Shown: one piece after another, positions 1 to 5,488 of the stretch
Layout: each line of letters opens with the position of its first letter
Numbering within the stretch: position 1 is the stretch's first letter
Origin: Deltaproteobacteria bacterium
Lineage (GTDB): Bacteria > SAR324 > JACQKK01
Reading direction: 5' to 3'
Length of the DNA: 7,361 nt
Assembly: GCA_029858165.1 (NCBI GenBank)
Contig: JAOUFO010000087.1
Span: 1 to 7,361, forward strand
Notes under the pieces: model-generated
The model's database searches: none
The model's input: only the letters and a program-made list of their open reading frames with translations
Told to the model about the DNA's origin: nothing
Program-made: the position numbers and the translations under genes

Positions 1-210
1 GGGGCCATGGTGGAGGAATACTGCCGCGAGGGAAAATCCGGCCTGCTGGATGAGGCCGAAGCCCACTTTCAGCGGCCTCTCATCCGCCAGGTGCTGATGA
101 AAACCGGCTGGAATCAGTTGAAGGCGGCGGAAATCCTTGGCATCAACCGCAACACCCTGCGCACCAGAATAGAAACCCTTGCCATTCACAAACCCGCCGA
201 TGAAGGCTGA
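1..210 (+). CDS. Sigma-54-type response regulator or Fis-like protein, C-terminal fragment
   Basis: The reading frame is open from base 1 and stops at TGA 208-210, so this is the 3' end of a gene that starts outside the window. The visible 69 residues end in a Fis-type helix-turn-helix: the stretch GWNQLKAAEILGINRNTLR lies about 20 residues before the stop, preceded by an amphipathic helix (LIRQVLMKT). This is the DNA-binding domain found at the C-terminus of NtrC-class sigma-54 activators, and also in free-standing Fis. An ATG at 7 exists, but it has no visible ribosome binding site and no room upstream for one. A truncated NtrC-like activator is therefore the better reading, although a short Fis-like protein cannot be excluded. 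The receiver and AAA+ domains that would settle this lie off the left edge. yacG follows on the same strand after 107 bp. Confidence 0.8.
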   Translation, partial: GAMVEEYCREGKSGLLDEAEAHFQRPLIRQVLMKTGWNQLKAAEILGINRNTLRTRIETLAIHKPADEG

Positions 211-317
211 AGAAACCCTTCCGGCAGGTCCCACCCGGATTTTCCCCAATTTTTTTTGGCCCCCAGGGGCCTGCCAGTGTAAAATAAACCAGGATGTAGA
301 AAGAGCATAACCTTTCC

Positions 318-569
318 ATGGCCCATTCTATAGACCCTTCCATGGACAAAACAACAGACCAACCCATGAAACATTCCTCCACCAAGCCGGGTAAAAAAAT
401 CCTGGAAGTCCCTTGTCCCATTTGCCGCACCCCCACCCCCTGGGAAGGCAACCCGCTCCGCCCGTTTTGCTCTGAACGGTGCAAAAACAAGGATCTGGCC
501 GCCTGGGCCGACGGCGGATACGCCATTCCCACCGAGGATTCCCCCAGCAGCGAAGGCGGGGATTCTTAA
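318..569 (+). CDS. yacG: DNA gyrase inhibitor YacG, zinc-binding
   Basis: This is a small zinc protein of the YacG family, which in Escherichia coli binds the GyrB subunit and inhibits gyrase. The family signature is clear: CPIC at residues 33-36, then C51 and C55 (C-x2-C-x14-C-x3-C, the four zinc ligands), followed by KDLAAWADGGYAIP, which matches the conserved region after the zinc knuckle. The first 28 or so residues are poorly conserved and hydrophilic. Three in-frame ATGs (318, 342, 366) are possible starts and none has a convincing Shine-Dalgarno sequence. Starting at 366 gives 67 residues, nearer the usual family length of about 65, so the true start may be 366. The acidic, serine-rich tail is typical of the family. 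In many Pseudomonadota yacG sits beside coaE and pilD; that context is not seen here. Confidence 0.88.
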   Translation: MAHSIDPSMDKTTDQPMKHSSTKPGKKILEVPCPICRTPTPWEGNPLRPFCSERCKNKDLAAWADGGYAIPTEDSPSSEGGDS

Positions 570-662
570 CGCTACGGCAAAGCCGACAGGGAAAAAAGCG
601 GGGTCTGTTTTCAGGGGTTTTCCCCCCACCCCCATCCGGGCAGGGTTGATCTGGTTTTGGAA

Positions 663-686
663 GGAAGATGGGGTTGCCCCATTTCC
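663..686. other. Strong stem-loop in the yacG to hemolysin III gap
   Basis: GGAAGATGGGG pairs with CCCCATTTCC across a TTG loop, giving ten base pairs with one bulged G. No T-run follows on either strand, so it is not a classical terminator. It may act as an mRNA 3'-end structure for yacG. The rest of 570-858 holds no recognisable gene apart from a possible leader peptide at its end. Confidence 0.35.
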
Positions 687-744
687 CTGAAACAATGCCT
701 CCTTGACCCTGCACAGGAACCCCCATCAGCCAAAAAAGAGGCCG

Positions 745-771
745 GGGGGGGTGATCCCCCTTGGTTTTTTT
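745..771 (+). terminator. Weak terminator-like site after yacG
   Basis: A G-run pairs with CCCCC (756-760) across a short loop around TGAT, and is followed by TTGG and then seven T's. The stem is only about five pairs and the TTGG spacer before the T-run is unfavourable. If real, it ends transcription from yacG before the hemolysin III gene. Confidence 0.3.
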
Positions 772-812
772 AGCCGTCCAGCCAATCCAAACCCAATCCT
801 TCCCCGTTTCAT

Positions 813-843
813 TTGTGTCAACCGCTGGAAATCGGGATACAAT
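813..843 (+). promoter_or_regulatory. Possible sigma-70-type promoter for the hemolysin III gene
   Basis: A good -10 hexamer, TACAAT, lies at 838-843, about 48 bp before the hemolysin III start. The best -35 candidate is TTGTGT at 813-818, with a long 19-bp spacer. Only the -10 is convincing. Confidence 0.3.
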
Positions 844-858
844 CAACAAGGGGATAAA

Positions 859-894
859 ATGGAAGCAACCCACAAACAGGATGGTCTGGAATGA
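859..894 (+). CDS. Possible 11-codon leader peptide coupled to hemolysin III
   Basis: An ATG at 859 opens an 11-residue frame, MEATHKQDGLE, whose TGA (892-894) overlaps the hemolysin III ATG (891-893) as ATGA. It has its own good ribosome binding sequence, AAGGGG (848-853), five bases before the ATG. The ATGA overlap is the usual arrangement for translational coupling. The hemolysin III start has only a modest AGGA of its own, inside this leader. If the TACAAT at 838-843 is the active -10, the transcript would start about where this AAGGGG lies, which argues against the leader being translated from that promoter. No family can be assigned to so short a peptide. Confidence 0.3.
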   Translation: MEATHKQDGLE

Positions 895-1589
895 ACGTTT
901 ATCCGATTCCGGGTTTCAGTGACCCGGCAAGCTCCTTAACCCACCTGGGGGGCGGGGGGGTGTTTTTGGTGCTGGGGGTGATGCTGGTGCGAAAGGGTGC
1001 CCGCCTGGCCGATAGCAGCCGGATGTGGCGGGTGGCGGCCCTGGGGTTGTTTGCTTTTGCCGCCGTGGCTCAACTGGGAATCAGCGGGGCGTACCATCTT
1101 CTTTCCCATGAAGGGCTGGCCCGCCTGGTGATGCAGCGGATTGACCACGCCGCCATCTTCTTTTTGATCATGGCCTCTTTTTTCCCGTTGCATGCCATCC
1201 TGTTCACCGGGTGGCGCCGCTGGTTGATCCTGCTGCTTCTGGCGGCCATGGCGGCCACGGGAATCACCCTGAAAACCATTTATTTCACCTCCCTGCCCGA
1301 TTGGGCCGGACTGGTGCTGTATGTGGCCATGGGCTGGGTGGGGGGGTATTCCGGATGGATGCTGTACCGGCGGATTGGATGGCCGTTTATCAGCCCCCTG
1401 GTGTGGGGCGGGGTGGCCTACACCCTGGGGGGGATTGTGGAGGTTTTGGGCTGGCCGGTGGTGATCCAGGGGGTGCTTGGCCCCCATGAGTTGTTCCATG
1501 TGGCGGTGCTGGCCGGGCTGGGATTCCACTTCAAATTCACCTTCTCCTTCGCGGACCCAACCGAAACCCCAAAAGGAAAGGCGGCATAA
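891..1589 (+). CDS. Hemolysin III / PAQR family seven-helix membrane protein
   Basis: This is a 232-residue integral membrane protein of the hemolysin III (PAQR, TrhA-like) superfamily, related to eukaryotic adiponectin and progestin receptors. Bacterial members are linked to membrane fluidity control, and the haemolysin label is historical. About seven hydrophobic helices can be placed (roughly 20-34, 47-67, 86-106, 110-128, 138-158, 168-190, 200-220). Family motifs are present: S14-x3-H18 near the N-terminus, SGAYH with H69, RIDH with D85, and GPHELFH with H199 and H203. H69, D85, H199 and H203 are the expected zinc ligands. The ATG at 891 gives a start just before the conserved SSLTH. The last residues, PKGKAA, and the TAA stop are encoded inside the first copy of the 77-bp repeat, so the tail is probably not ancestral. 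Codons 19-26 contain G6-C-G7. Confidence 0.88.
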   Translation: MNVYPIPGFSDPASSLTHLGGGGVFLVLGVMLVRKGARLADSSRMWRVAALGLFAFAAVAQLGISGAYHLLSHEGLARLVMQRIDHAAIFFLIMASFFPLHAILFTGWRRWLILLLLAAMAATGITLKTIYFTSLPDWAGLVLYVAMGWVGGYSGWMLYRRIGWPFISPLVWGGVAYTLGGIVEVLGWPVVIQGVLGPHELFHVAVLAGLGFHFKFTFSFADPTETPKGKAA

Positions 1590-1740
1590 GCCCGGCCAAA
1601 TGGGCCGAAAGGCCCGTGCCGGTGCTGAAGCCGCTGGACAGGAACCCAAAAGGAAAGGCGGCATAAGCCCGGCCAAATGGGCCGAAAGGCCCGTGCCGGT
1701 GCTGAAGCCGCTGGACAGGAACCCAAAAGGAAAGGCGGTA
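1568..1740. repeat. 77-bp tandem repeat array, two identical units plus a partial third
   Basis: Units begin at CCCAAAAGG at 1568, 1645 and 1722, giving an exact 77-bp period. Units 1 and 2 are identical over 77 bp. The third diverges after GGAAAGGCGG. Each unit carries the core shared with the other arrays (minus-strand sense CTTTCCTTTTGGGTTCCTGTCCA). The flanking arms GCGGCATAAGC-CCGG and GCGGCTTCAGCACCGG allow an imperfect stem with a bulged A, and a GGGCC-GAAA-GGCCC hairpin follows (1602-1615 and 1679-1692). The first unit provides the stop codon of the hemolysin III gene. Confidence 0.95.
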
Positions 1741-1908
1741 AACCCCGCCGAAAAAGCCAGCGGGGGAGCGTGCCCCCCGCGCCCCCCATTTACAGATTTT
1801 GAAGAAGGCGTATACAGGGTCAAGGGAACCCAAAAAGAAAGGCGGTGAACCCCGCCGAAAAAGCCAGCGGGGGAGCGTGCCCCCCCGCGCCCCCCATTTA
1901 CGATTTTG
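1722..1908. repeat. Second repeat type, two copies of about 80 bp offset by 107-108 bp
   Basis: Copy 1 (about 1720-1800) and copy 2 (about 1827-1908) share a block running from GAACCCAAAA through CCCCGCCGAAAAAGCCAGCG to CCCCCCATTTAC and GATTTT. They differ by a few substitutions and one extra C. The 5' part is the common core of the 77-bp repeat; the rest is distinct and can form GCGGGGG/CCCCCGC (7 bp) or CCCCGC/GCGGGG (6 bp) hairpins. Copy 2 includes the final codons and stop of the minus-strand membrane protein gene, and copy 1 carries a near copy of that gene end. Between them, 1801-1826 is unrelated sequence. Confidence 0.9.
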
Positions 1909-2311
1909 GGGCCAGCAGATTGCGCCACGCCAGCCCGCCGATGACGGTCCAACTGACCGCCCGAAACCCCAGGGAGAGGATGATAATGATGGAAGGGGCG
2001 CCCCCGGTGGCCAGAAACAACCCGTAGGCCCCCCCCACCACCAGGGATGCCAGGGCGATGACCAGAGAGCCCCAGGCCGCCCACCGTTTCAGATTGTACA
2101 GCCCCACTCCCGCCACAATGTAAGCCGCCCCCATGGCCAAATGAAAATACACCAAAAAAGGCAGCGCATAGCCCAATGCCCTGGCCCCGGATGACCCGGA
2201 CAAGGCAGCCCATTCGTTTTTGATGGAAACCGCCCCCAGCATCACCGCAAACAGGCCGCTGGCCCAGGCCCAGTTGGGGCGGGGAATGGGCTTGAGAAAA
2301 AAACCGGACAT
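1898..2311 (-). CDS. Small four-helix integral membrane protein, function unknown
   Basis: This is a 137-residue protein read right to left from ATG at 2309-2311. That start is chosen because AGGGAG lies seven bases upstream and the hydrophobic protein begins shortly after; an in-frame extension to 2383 has a poor N-terminus. Four membrane helices are visible at about 14-31, 48-70, 77-101 and 105-128. The short loop sequence SIKNEWAALSG lies between helices 1 and 2, and YNLKRWAAW between helices 2 and 3. I see no catalytic or metal motif and do not recognise the family. It converges with the hemolysin III gene, with the repeat array filling the gap. The stop codon is at the edge of a repeat copy, with the last codons (PKS) inside it. 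Transcription appears to be independent of the 114-aa gene upstream, because a strong terminator lies between them. Confidence 0.7.
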   Translation of the reverse strand: MSGFFLKPIPRPNWAWASGLFAVMLGAVSIKNEWAALSGSSGARALGYALPFLVYFHLAMGAAYIVAGVGLYNLKRWAAWGSLVIALASLVVGGAYGLFLATGGAPSIIIILSLGFRAVSWTVIGGLAWRNLLAPKS

Positions 2312-2477
2312 GGAAACACTCCCTGGATGGATTGGGGCGGGCCGGATTGTCGGCACGGATGATTGGAGGCCTGCGGCCCCCAAACCCCCGCTTTTTTATC
2401 AAAACAGGAGATTATCGGTAGTTATGCAGAGGTCTCAGAATACAATCCTACTGACCGCCAGGGGGGGCTGACAAGGC

Positions 2478-2513
2478 AAAAAAAATCCCCGCCGGCTGTG
2501 GCCCCGGCGGGGG
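2478..2513 (-). terminator. Rho-independent terminator downstream of the 114-aa protein gene
   Basis: CCCCGCCGG (2487-2495) pairs perfectly with CCGGCGGGG (2504-2512) around an 8-nt loop. On the minus strand the stem is followed by A and then eight T's. It lies about 75 bp past the stop of the gene ending at 2586, in the correct orientation to end that transcript. Confidence 0.85.
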
Positions 2514-2585
2514 TGAACAAATCAAGTTGTACTGCTTGGTGAAACGTCTGCTTTTCCCCCAGGGTTTCAACAGGGGGCGGGCCGG

Positions 2586-2930
2586 TTACATGGCCGCGGC
2601 AAAGGAGCCTTCATCCAACAAACCAATGGCCCAGTCCGTCAGCAGGTCTATTCCGATGGAATGATGGGGGTAATCCCGGCGGACTGCCCTGATGCCCCCG
2701 GCGGCCAAAGCCATAAACTCCGACATCAGCAACCCGCCCTGTTCTTCGTTAAGGAATCCCAGGTCAATTTCATTCCGGTCAAACTTGTGCTGGAGAAATC
2801 GGATCAGGTCCCCCTTTTCTATGTGGGACACCACATCCTCCACCGTGAAATCACGGTACAACCCGGTTTGACGGGCAACGGCCAGCATATGCAGAAAATA
2901 AGAAACAGTGGTTTTGTTTAATTGGACCAT
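2586..2930 (-). CDS. Hypothetical 114-residue soluble protein
   Basis: The frame reads right to left from ATG at 2928-2930 to TAA at 2586-2588. An in-frame extension to 3050 exists, but it would start at TTG and would cover the sigma-54-like promoter, so the 2930 ATG is preferred. A weak AAAGGG lies about five bases before it. The product has no signal peptide or membrane segment and looks all-helical and slightly acidic. Features include an N-terminal helix (TTVSYFLHMLAVARQ), a charged middle segment (HKFDRNEIDLGF, about 48-59) and a C-terminal helix (IDLLTDWAIGLLDEG). I recognise no family or catalytic motif. It is a single-gene unit: a strong terminator follows it and a repeat array separates it from the same-strand gene upstream. 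Confidence 0.65.
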   Translation of the reverse strand: MVQLNKTTVSYFLHMLAVARQTGLYRDFTVEDVVSHIEKGDLIRFLQHKFDRNEIDLGFLNEEQGGLLMSEFMALAAGGIRAVRRDYPHHSIGIDLLTDWAIGLLDEGSFAAAM

Positions 2931-3007
2931 GGAACCCTTTATGAAAATGAAGTGAATGTGGTTTTTTCCCAAATTGGTAGGGAACTCCCCCTTTAAGCTG
3001 TAAGAAA

Positions 3008-3023
3008 AGCATAAACCGGGCCA
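3008..3023 (-). promoter_or_regulatory. Sigma-54 (-24/-12) promoter candidate for the 114-aa protein gene
   Basis: The minus strand reads TGGCCCGGTTTATGCT, compared with the consensus TGGCACG-N4-TTGCW. The essential GG and GC doublets are at the correct 12-base spacing and only two other positions differ. The predicted transcript would start about 65 bases before the ATG at 2930. An imperfect dyad, CCTGTAGA...TCTGTCAGG (3024-3047 on the plus strand), lies directly upstream. Confidence 0.45.
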
Positions 3024-3130
3024 CCTGACAGATTTCGGGTCTACAGGCAAAAAAAATAAATTTTGATTTTAAAAAAAGGGAAAACAGAGGGGATAAGAGG
3101 GACGTTTGTGGGAAAAATTCGGAGGGTCCG

Positions 3131-3303
3131 GCGGGCTAACTGCCTTTCTTTGGGGGGTCCTGTCCAGCAGTTAGCACCGCCATGGGCCATCCGGCCCCTT
3201 GGGGCGGGCTAACTGCCTTTCTTTGGGGGGTCCTGTCCAGCAGTTAGCACCGCCATGGGCCATCCGGCCCCTTGGGGCGGGCTAACTGCCTTTCTTTGGG
3301 GGT
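3131..3303. repeat. 73-bp tandem repeat array with a bulged-A stem-loop
   Basis: Two identical 73-bp units start at 3131 and 3204, and a partial third starts at 3277. In each unit GCGG-GCTAACTGC pairs with GCAGTTAGC-A-CCGC (3131-3143 with 3167-3180), giving 13 base pairs with a single bulged A. The 23-nt loop CTTTC...CTGTCCA is the core shared with the arrays at 1568 and 6801. A second hairpin, GGGCC-ATCC-GGCCC (3184-3197), follows. The third copy runs into the 3' end of the minus-strand TPR gene and supplies its TAG stop (3282-3284). The AT-rich stretch 3048-3120 to the left holds no gene. Confidence 0.95.
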
Positions 3304-4781
3304 TCCCCCCCACGCAGTTGAAGCCCCATTTCATAGTATTTTTTGGCTCCATCGGTATCCCCCAGTTTAAACAGGCGGGCGCCCAGTTGGTCTATCAAAT
3401 CCAACTGGCCTTTGACATCCCCCATGGCCCGGCGGATTTCCAGGTGATTTTTAAAAAATTGGACCAGTTTGCCTTCATCCCCGGCCTCCTCCTGGATGGA
3501 CTCAATCCGGGTGTACAGGCGGTCCATGGCGGGCCGGTCCCCATCCTGGCGAAAGACCGCCAACGCTTTTTGCAGCAGGGCCACCCGGACAGCGGCACCG
3601 GCCGCCCCTTTTTTTTCAGGCTGAATCTCATCCAACAGTTTGGGCAGACCGGCTTCGGTCAAAACCTCTCCGGTGGCGGCAATTTTTTCAAGCAACGCCC
3701 CAAAGGCCTGGGCAGCCCCCGCGGGATTCCCGGCGATGGCCTCCACCCGGGCATTCATCAGCCAAGCCTCCCGGGGGATGGTTTCCGGCTGGGATTGGCG
3801 GCCGTCCAGGTAGGATTTCAGGTGATTTTTGGCCTTGACCAGATTGCCCTTGGCTTCGGCATCCCTGGCTTGGAGCAGGTTCAAATCGGCATCATCGTTT
3901 TCACCGGACAGGCCGGGTTCCCCGGCCAGGGCTTGGATCACTTCATCCCCCACATCCGGGGGGGTGGATTTGGATAAGGGCTTGGACAAAGGCGATGGTT
4001 TTCCGCCCCCCGCGTCAGCGGATCCGGCTCTCTTTCCGGGTTCGGGTTTGGCTGGTTTGGTGAGAGGGCCGGTCGGGGGAATCACATCTCCGGCGGCCTC
4101 GTAATCCGGCCGCAAATCCGCAAACAGATCACCCTCATCCGGGGGGGTGTCTTTGCCGGGGAGGGGTGTTTTGGATAATGGGCTACCTTTGGGGGGTTTC
4201 CCCCCGGCCTGGGGGCCGCCTGCCTGACGGTAAGCGGCCATTCCGGTGGAATCGGCCAGTTTGCGCCCTTTGGCCGAAAGGCTCAGTTTGATTTCCCCGT
4301 CATCGGTTTCATCCAACCCCTCAGAGGTGGGCGGGACCGTTCCGGGGGCGGGCTTTTCCGCCCCCTGGATTTTCTGAGCCGGAGCGTCAGGGGATGTTTC
4401 CAGCTTTTCCAGGTGGCTTCTGAATTTGCTGAACACTCCGGGTTCCAGCCGGGGAACAGCCTCTTCAATAGCTGCTCTCCCCTCCACCGGGGAGGGCGCC
4501 CGGCTCCTCCGGGATGGAGCAGGGGCCTCCCACCGCCCCCCAAAAACCCCCACCGGGGGTCCTTTTCGGATGTGGCGCCGATAAAGCACCCCCTGGGCGG
4601 TAATCAGCAACAGCAGCAAAAAGGAAACCCCCACCACCTCAGGGGAAAATCCCAACAGCAGCAACCCCCCGAAAAACAGGGAGACCGGTATCAAAAAGCG
4701 CAACAGGAATTTCAAATTCTTGGTCCGGAAAAAAGGGATGGGCCCGGCGGCCATTGCAATGGCCCCAGTTTCCATTACCAT
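3282..4781 (-). CDS. Membrane-anchored protein with disordered linker and TPR-like C-terminal domain
   Basis: This is a 499-residue protein read right to left. Two close membrane helices (about 25-45 and 48-66) are followed by a basic YRRHIRKG segment, which places the rest of the chain in the cytoplasm by the positive-inside rule. Residues about 75-295 are rich in Pro, Gly, Lys and Ser and look disordered. Within them SPLSK-PL-K-TPPD-GD occurs twice (200-218 and 263-279). Residues 298-490 are helical with TPR-like repeats, the clearest being LGARLFKLGDTDGAKKYYEMGL (467-488), suggesting a protein-binding scaffold. Specific function is unknown. Starts at 4781, 4775 and 4754 are all in frame and none has a good ribosome binding site. 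The final PPKKGS and stop lie inside a 73-bp repeat copy. The lipoprotein gene lies 149 bp upstream on the same strand, so the two may be co-transcribed. Confidence 0.72.
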   Translation of the reverse strand: MVMETGAIAMAAGPIPFFRTKNLKFLLRFLIPVSLFFGGLLLLGFSPEVVGVSFLLLLLITAQGVLYRRHIRKGPPVGVFGGRWEAPAPSRRSRAPSPVEGRAAIEEAVPRLEPGVFSKFRSHLEKLETSPDAPAQKIQGAEKPAPGTVPPTSEGLDETDDGEIKLSLSAKGRKLADSTGMAAYRQAGGPQAGGKPPKGSPLSKTPLPGKDTPPDEGDLFADLRPDYEAAGDVIPPTGPLTKPAKPEPGKRAGSADAGGGKPSPLSKPLSKSTPPDVGDEVIQALAGEPGLSGENDDADLNLLQARDAEAKGNLVKAKNHLKSYLDGRQSQPETIPREAWLMNARVEAIAGNPAGAAQAFGALLEKIAATGEVLTEAGLPKLLDEIQPEKKGAAGAAVRVALLQKALAVFRQDGDRPAMDRLYTRIESIQEEAGDEGKLVQFFKNHLEIRRAMGDVKGQLDLIDQLGARLFKLGDTDGAKKYYEMGLQLRGGEPPKKGS

Positions 4782-4930
4782 TTTTCCGGCGGAGGGTCAA
4801 AACATGCGGGGGGGAAAAAGAACACATGGGAGAAATTTTGGACTTCCGACACCCAGATGGTGGGCCATAAAACCCCCACACCCGCCCGGAACCCGGACCA
4901 AAAACGGACGGCGGCGGGGACGGCCCGGAA

Positions 4931-5341
4931 TCAAAAACAACCGGTGGAATGGTCCGGAAGGGGGTGGCTGCGTTTGGCGGCAATATCCGCAATTTCAAAC
5001 AAATACTGACAGCCGCGGCGGCGGCGTTTATCCACAATATAAAAATCGGGATAGCCATACCCCATGTGAAGCTGGATTTCATAATAGGCCGCCACCGCCT
5101 GGGCCATGTGTTTCTGGGAAAGCTCCAGATAGGTGGCGTTGCGGTCCCGCAGCCAGCTCTGGTAATAAATCAGCCCCCAATCCATGGCACGGTCCGGCCC
5201 TTTTATCTGCTCCCGAATGGGGATTTTTTCCGCGGCCGATTGGGATGAACACCCCGGCATCCCCAACCCGGTCAGCCCGGCCAGCAACAGCAGGGCAGGC
5301 ATCAGCAAAGTCGGCCTCAGCCCTCGGTTGATCCGTTTCAT
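4931..5341 (-). CDS. Small lipoprotein, function unknown
   Basis: This is a 136-residue precursor starting at ATG 5339-5341. A basic N-terminus (MKRINRGLR) leads into a hydrophobic stretch (12-27) and a lipobox-like MPGC with C31 as the likely lipidated cysteine. The position before the Gly is Pro, which is unusual, but the overall signal is convincing. The mature part of about 105 residues is rich in Tyr, Arg and Gln (for example MDWGLIYYQSWLRDRNATY) and contains a basic KRRRRG run. Two further cysteines are near the end. I recognise no domain. Longer in-frame starts (TTG 5392, ATG 5383) would put a charged extension before the signal sequence and are rejected. It is divergent from the Hsp20 gene and lies upstream of the TPR protein gene on the same strand. 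Confidence 0.72.
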   Translation of the reverse strand: MKRINRGLRPTLLMPALLLLAGLTGLGMPGCSSQSAAEKIPIREQIKGPDRAMDWGLIYYQSWLRDRNATYLELSQKHMAQAVAAYYEIQLHMGYGYPDFYIVDKRRRRGCQYLFEIADIAAKRSHPLPDHSTGCF

Positions 5342-5413
5342 CAACTGTTTTCCGTTAAAAAGTTTCAGATGAAGGCGGCCCATCCCTCCCAAAGGACAAC
5401 CTGTCTACCTGGT

Positions 5414-5441
5414 GTTATCGGCAGAAATTAGACGAAATCAA
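5414..5441 (-). promoter_or_regulatory. Possible promoter for the lipoprotein gene
   Basis: On the minus strand TTGATT (5436-5441) and GATAAC (5414-5419) are 16 bp apart. They lie about 75 bp before the lipoprotein ATG and back to back with the Hsp20 promoter. The hexamers match sigma-70 consensus only moderately. Confidence 0.3.
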
Positions 5442-5458
5442 GGCCGGTTTAAAAAAAG

Positions 5459-5488
5459 TTGACAAGTTAGCACCATGTGCAGTAGAGT
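5459..5488 (+). promoter_or_regulatory. Housekeeping-type promoter of the Hsp20 gene
   Basis: A perfect -35 hexamer TTGACA (5459-5464) is followed 18 bp later by TAGAGT (5483-5488), a fair -10. The CIRCE-like operator lies across the spacer and -10, the usual arrangement for HrcA repression. The implied 5' untranslated region is about 100 nt. Confidence 0.6.

Noticed and set aside
240..278. Terminator after the regulator fragment (GGCCCC-CA-GGGGCC hairpin beside eight T's).
   Set aside because: The T-run precedes the hairpin on the plus strand and is an A-run after it on the minus strand, so it is not in terminator order on either strand.
1477..2194. Plus-strand open frames through the 77-bp and 107-bp repeats, giving repetitive Lys/Pro-rich peptides.
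   Set aside because: They have no ribosome binding site, arise from repeat units without stops in that frame, and overlap or oppose real genes.
936..2402. Long minus-strand open frame of 488 codons across the hemolysin III gene and the repeats.
   Set aside because: It is antisense to a clear membrane protein gene, its sequence is Gly/Pro/His-rich and it reads through the tandem repeats; this is an artefact of high GC.
3114..3130. Minus-strand terminator after the 73-bp array (CGGA-CCC-TCCG then AATTTTT).
   Set aside because: The stem is only four base pairs, too weak to call.
3131..3180. Integron attC-like site: the arms contain CTAAC and GTTAG around a folded stem with an extrahelical A.
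   Set aside because: The full R boxes do not fit GTTRRRY/RYYYAAC, no L boxes are present, the site is only 50 bp, there are no cassette genes between units, and the related 77-bp arms lack the AAC/GTT core.
3167..3180. HrcA half-site in the repeat arm (TTAGCACC resembles the CIRCE left arm).
   Set aside because: The opposite arm runs in the reverse order to CIRCE and the spacing is 23, not 9; the shared heptamer is probably chance.
3131..3303. CRISPR array (regular repeats with spacing).
   Set aside because: The whole 73-bp unit is identical between copies, so there are no unique spacers; no cas genes are nearby.
3255..3977. 240-codon plus-strand frame rich in Gly, Phe and Gln.
   Set aside because: It is antisense to the TPR protein gene and starts inside the repeat; no family features.
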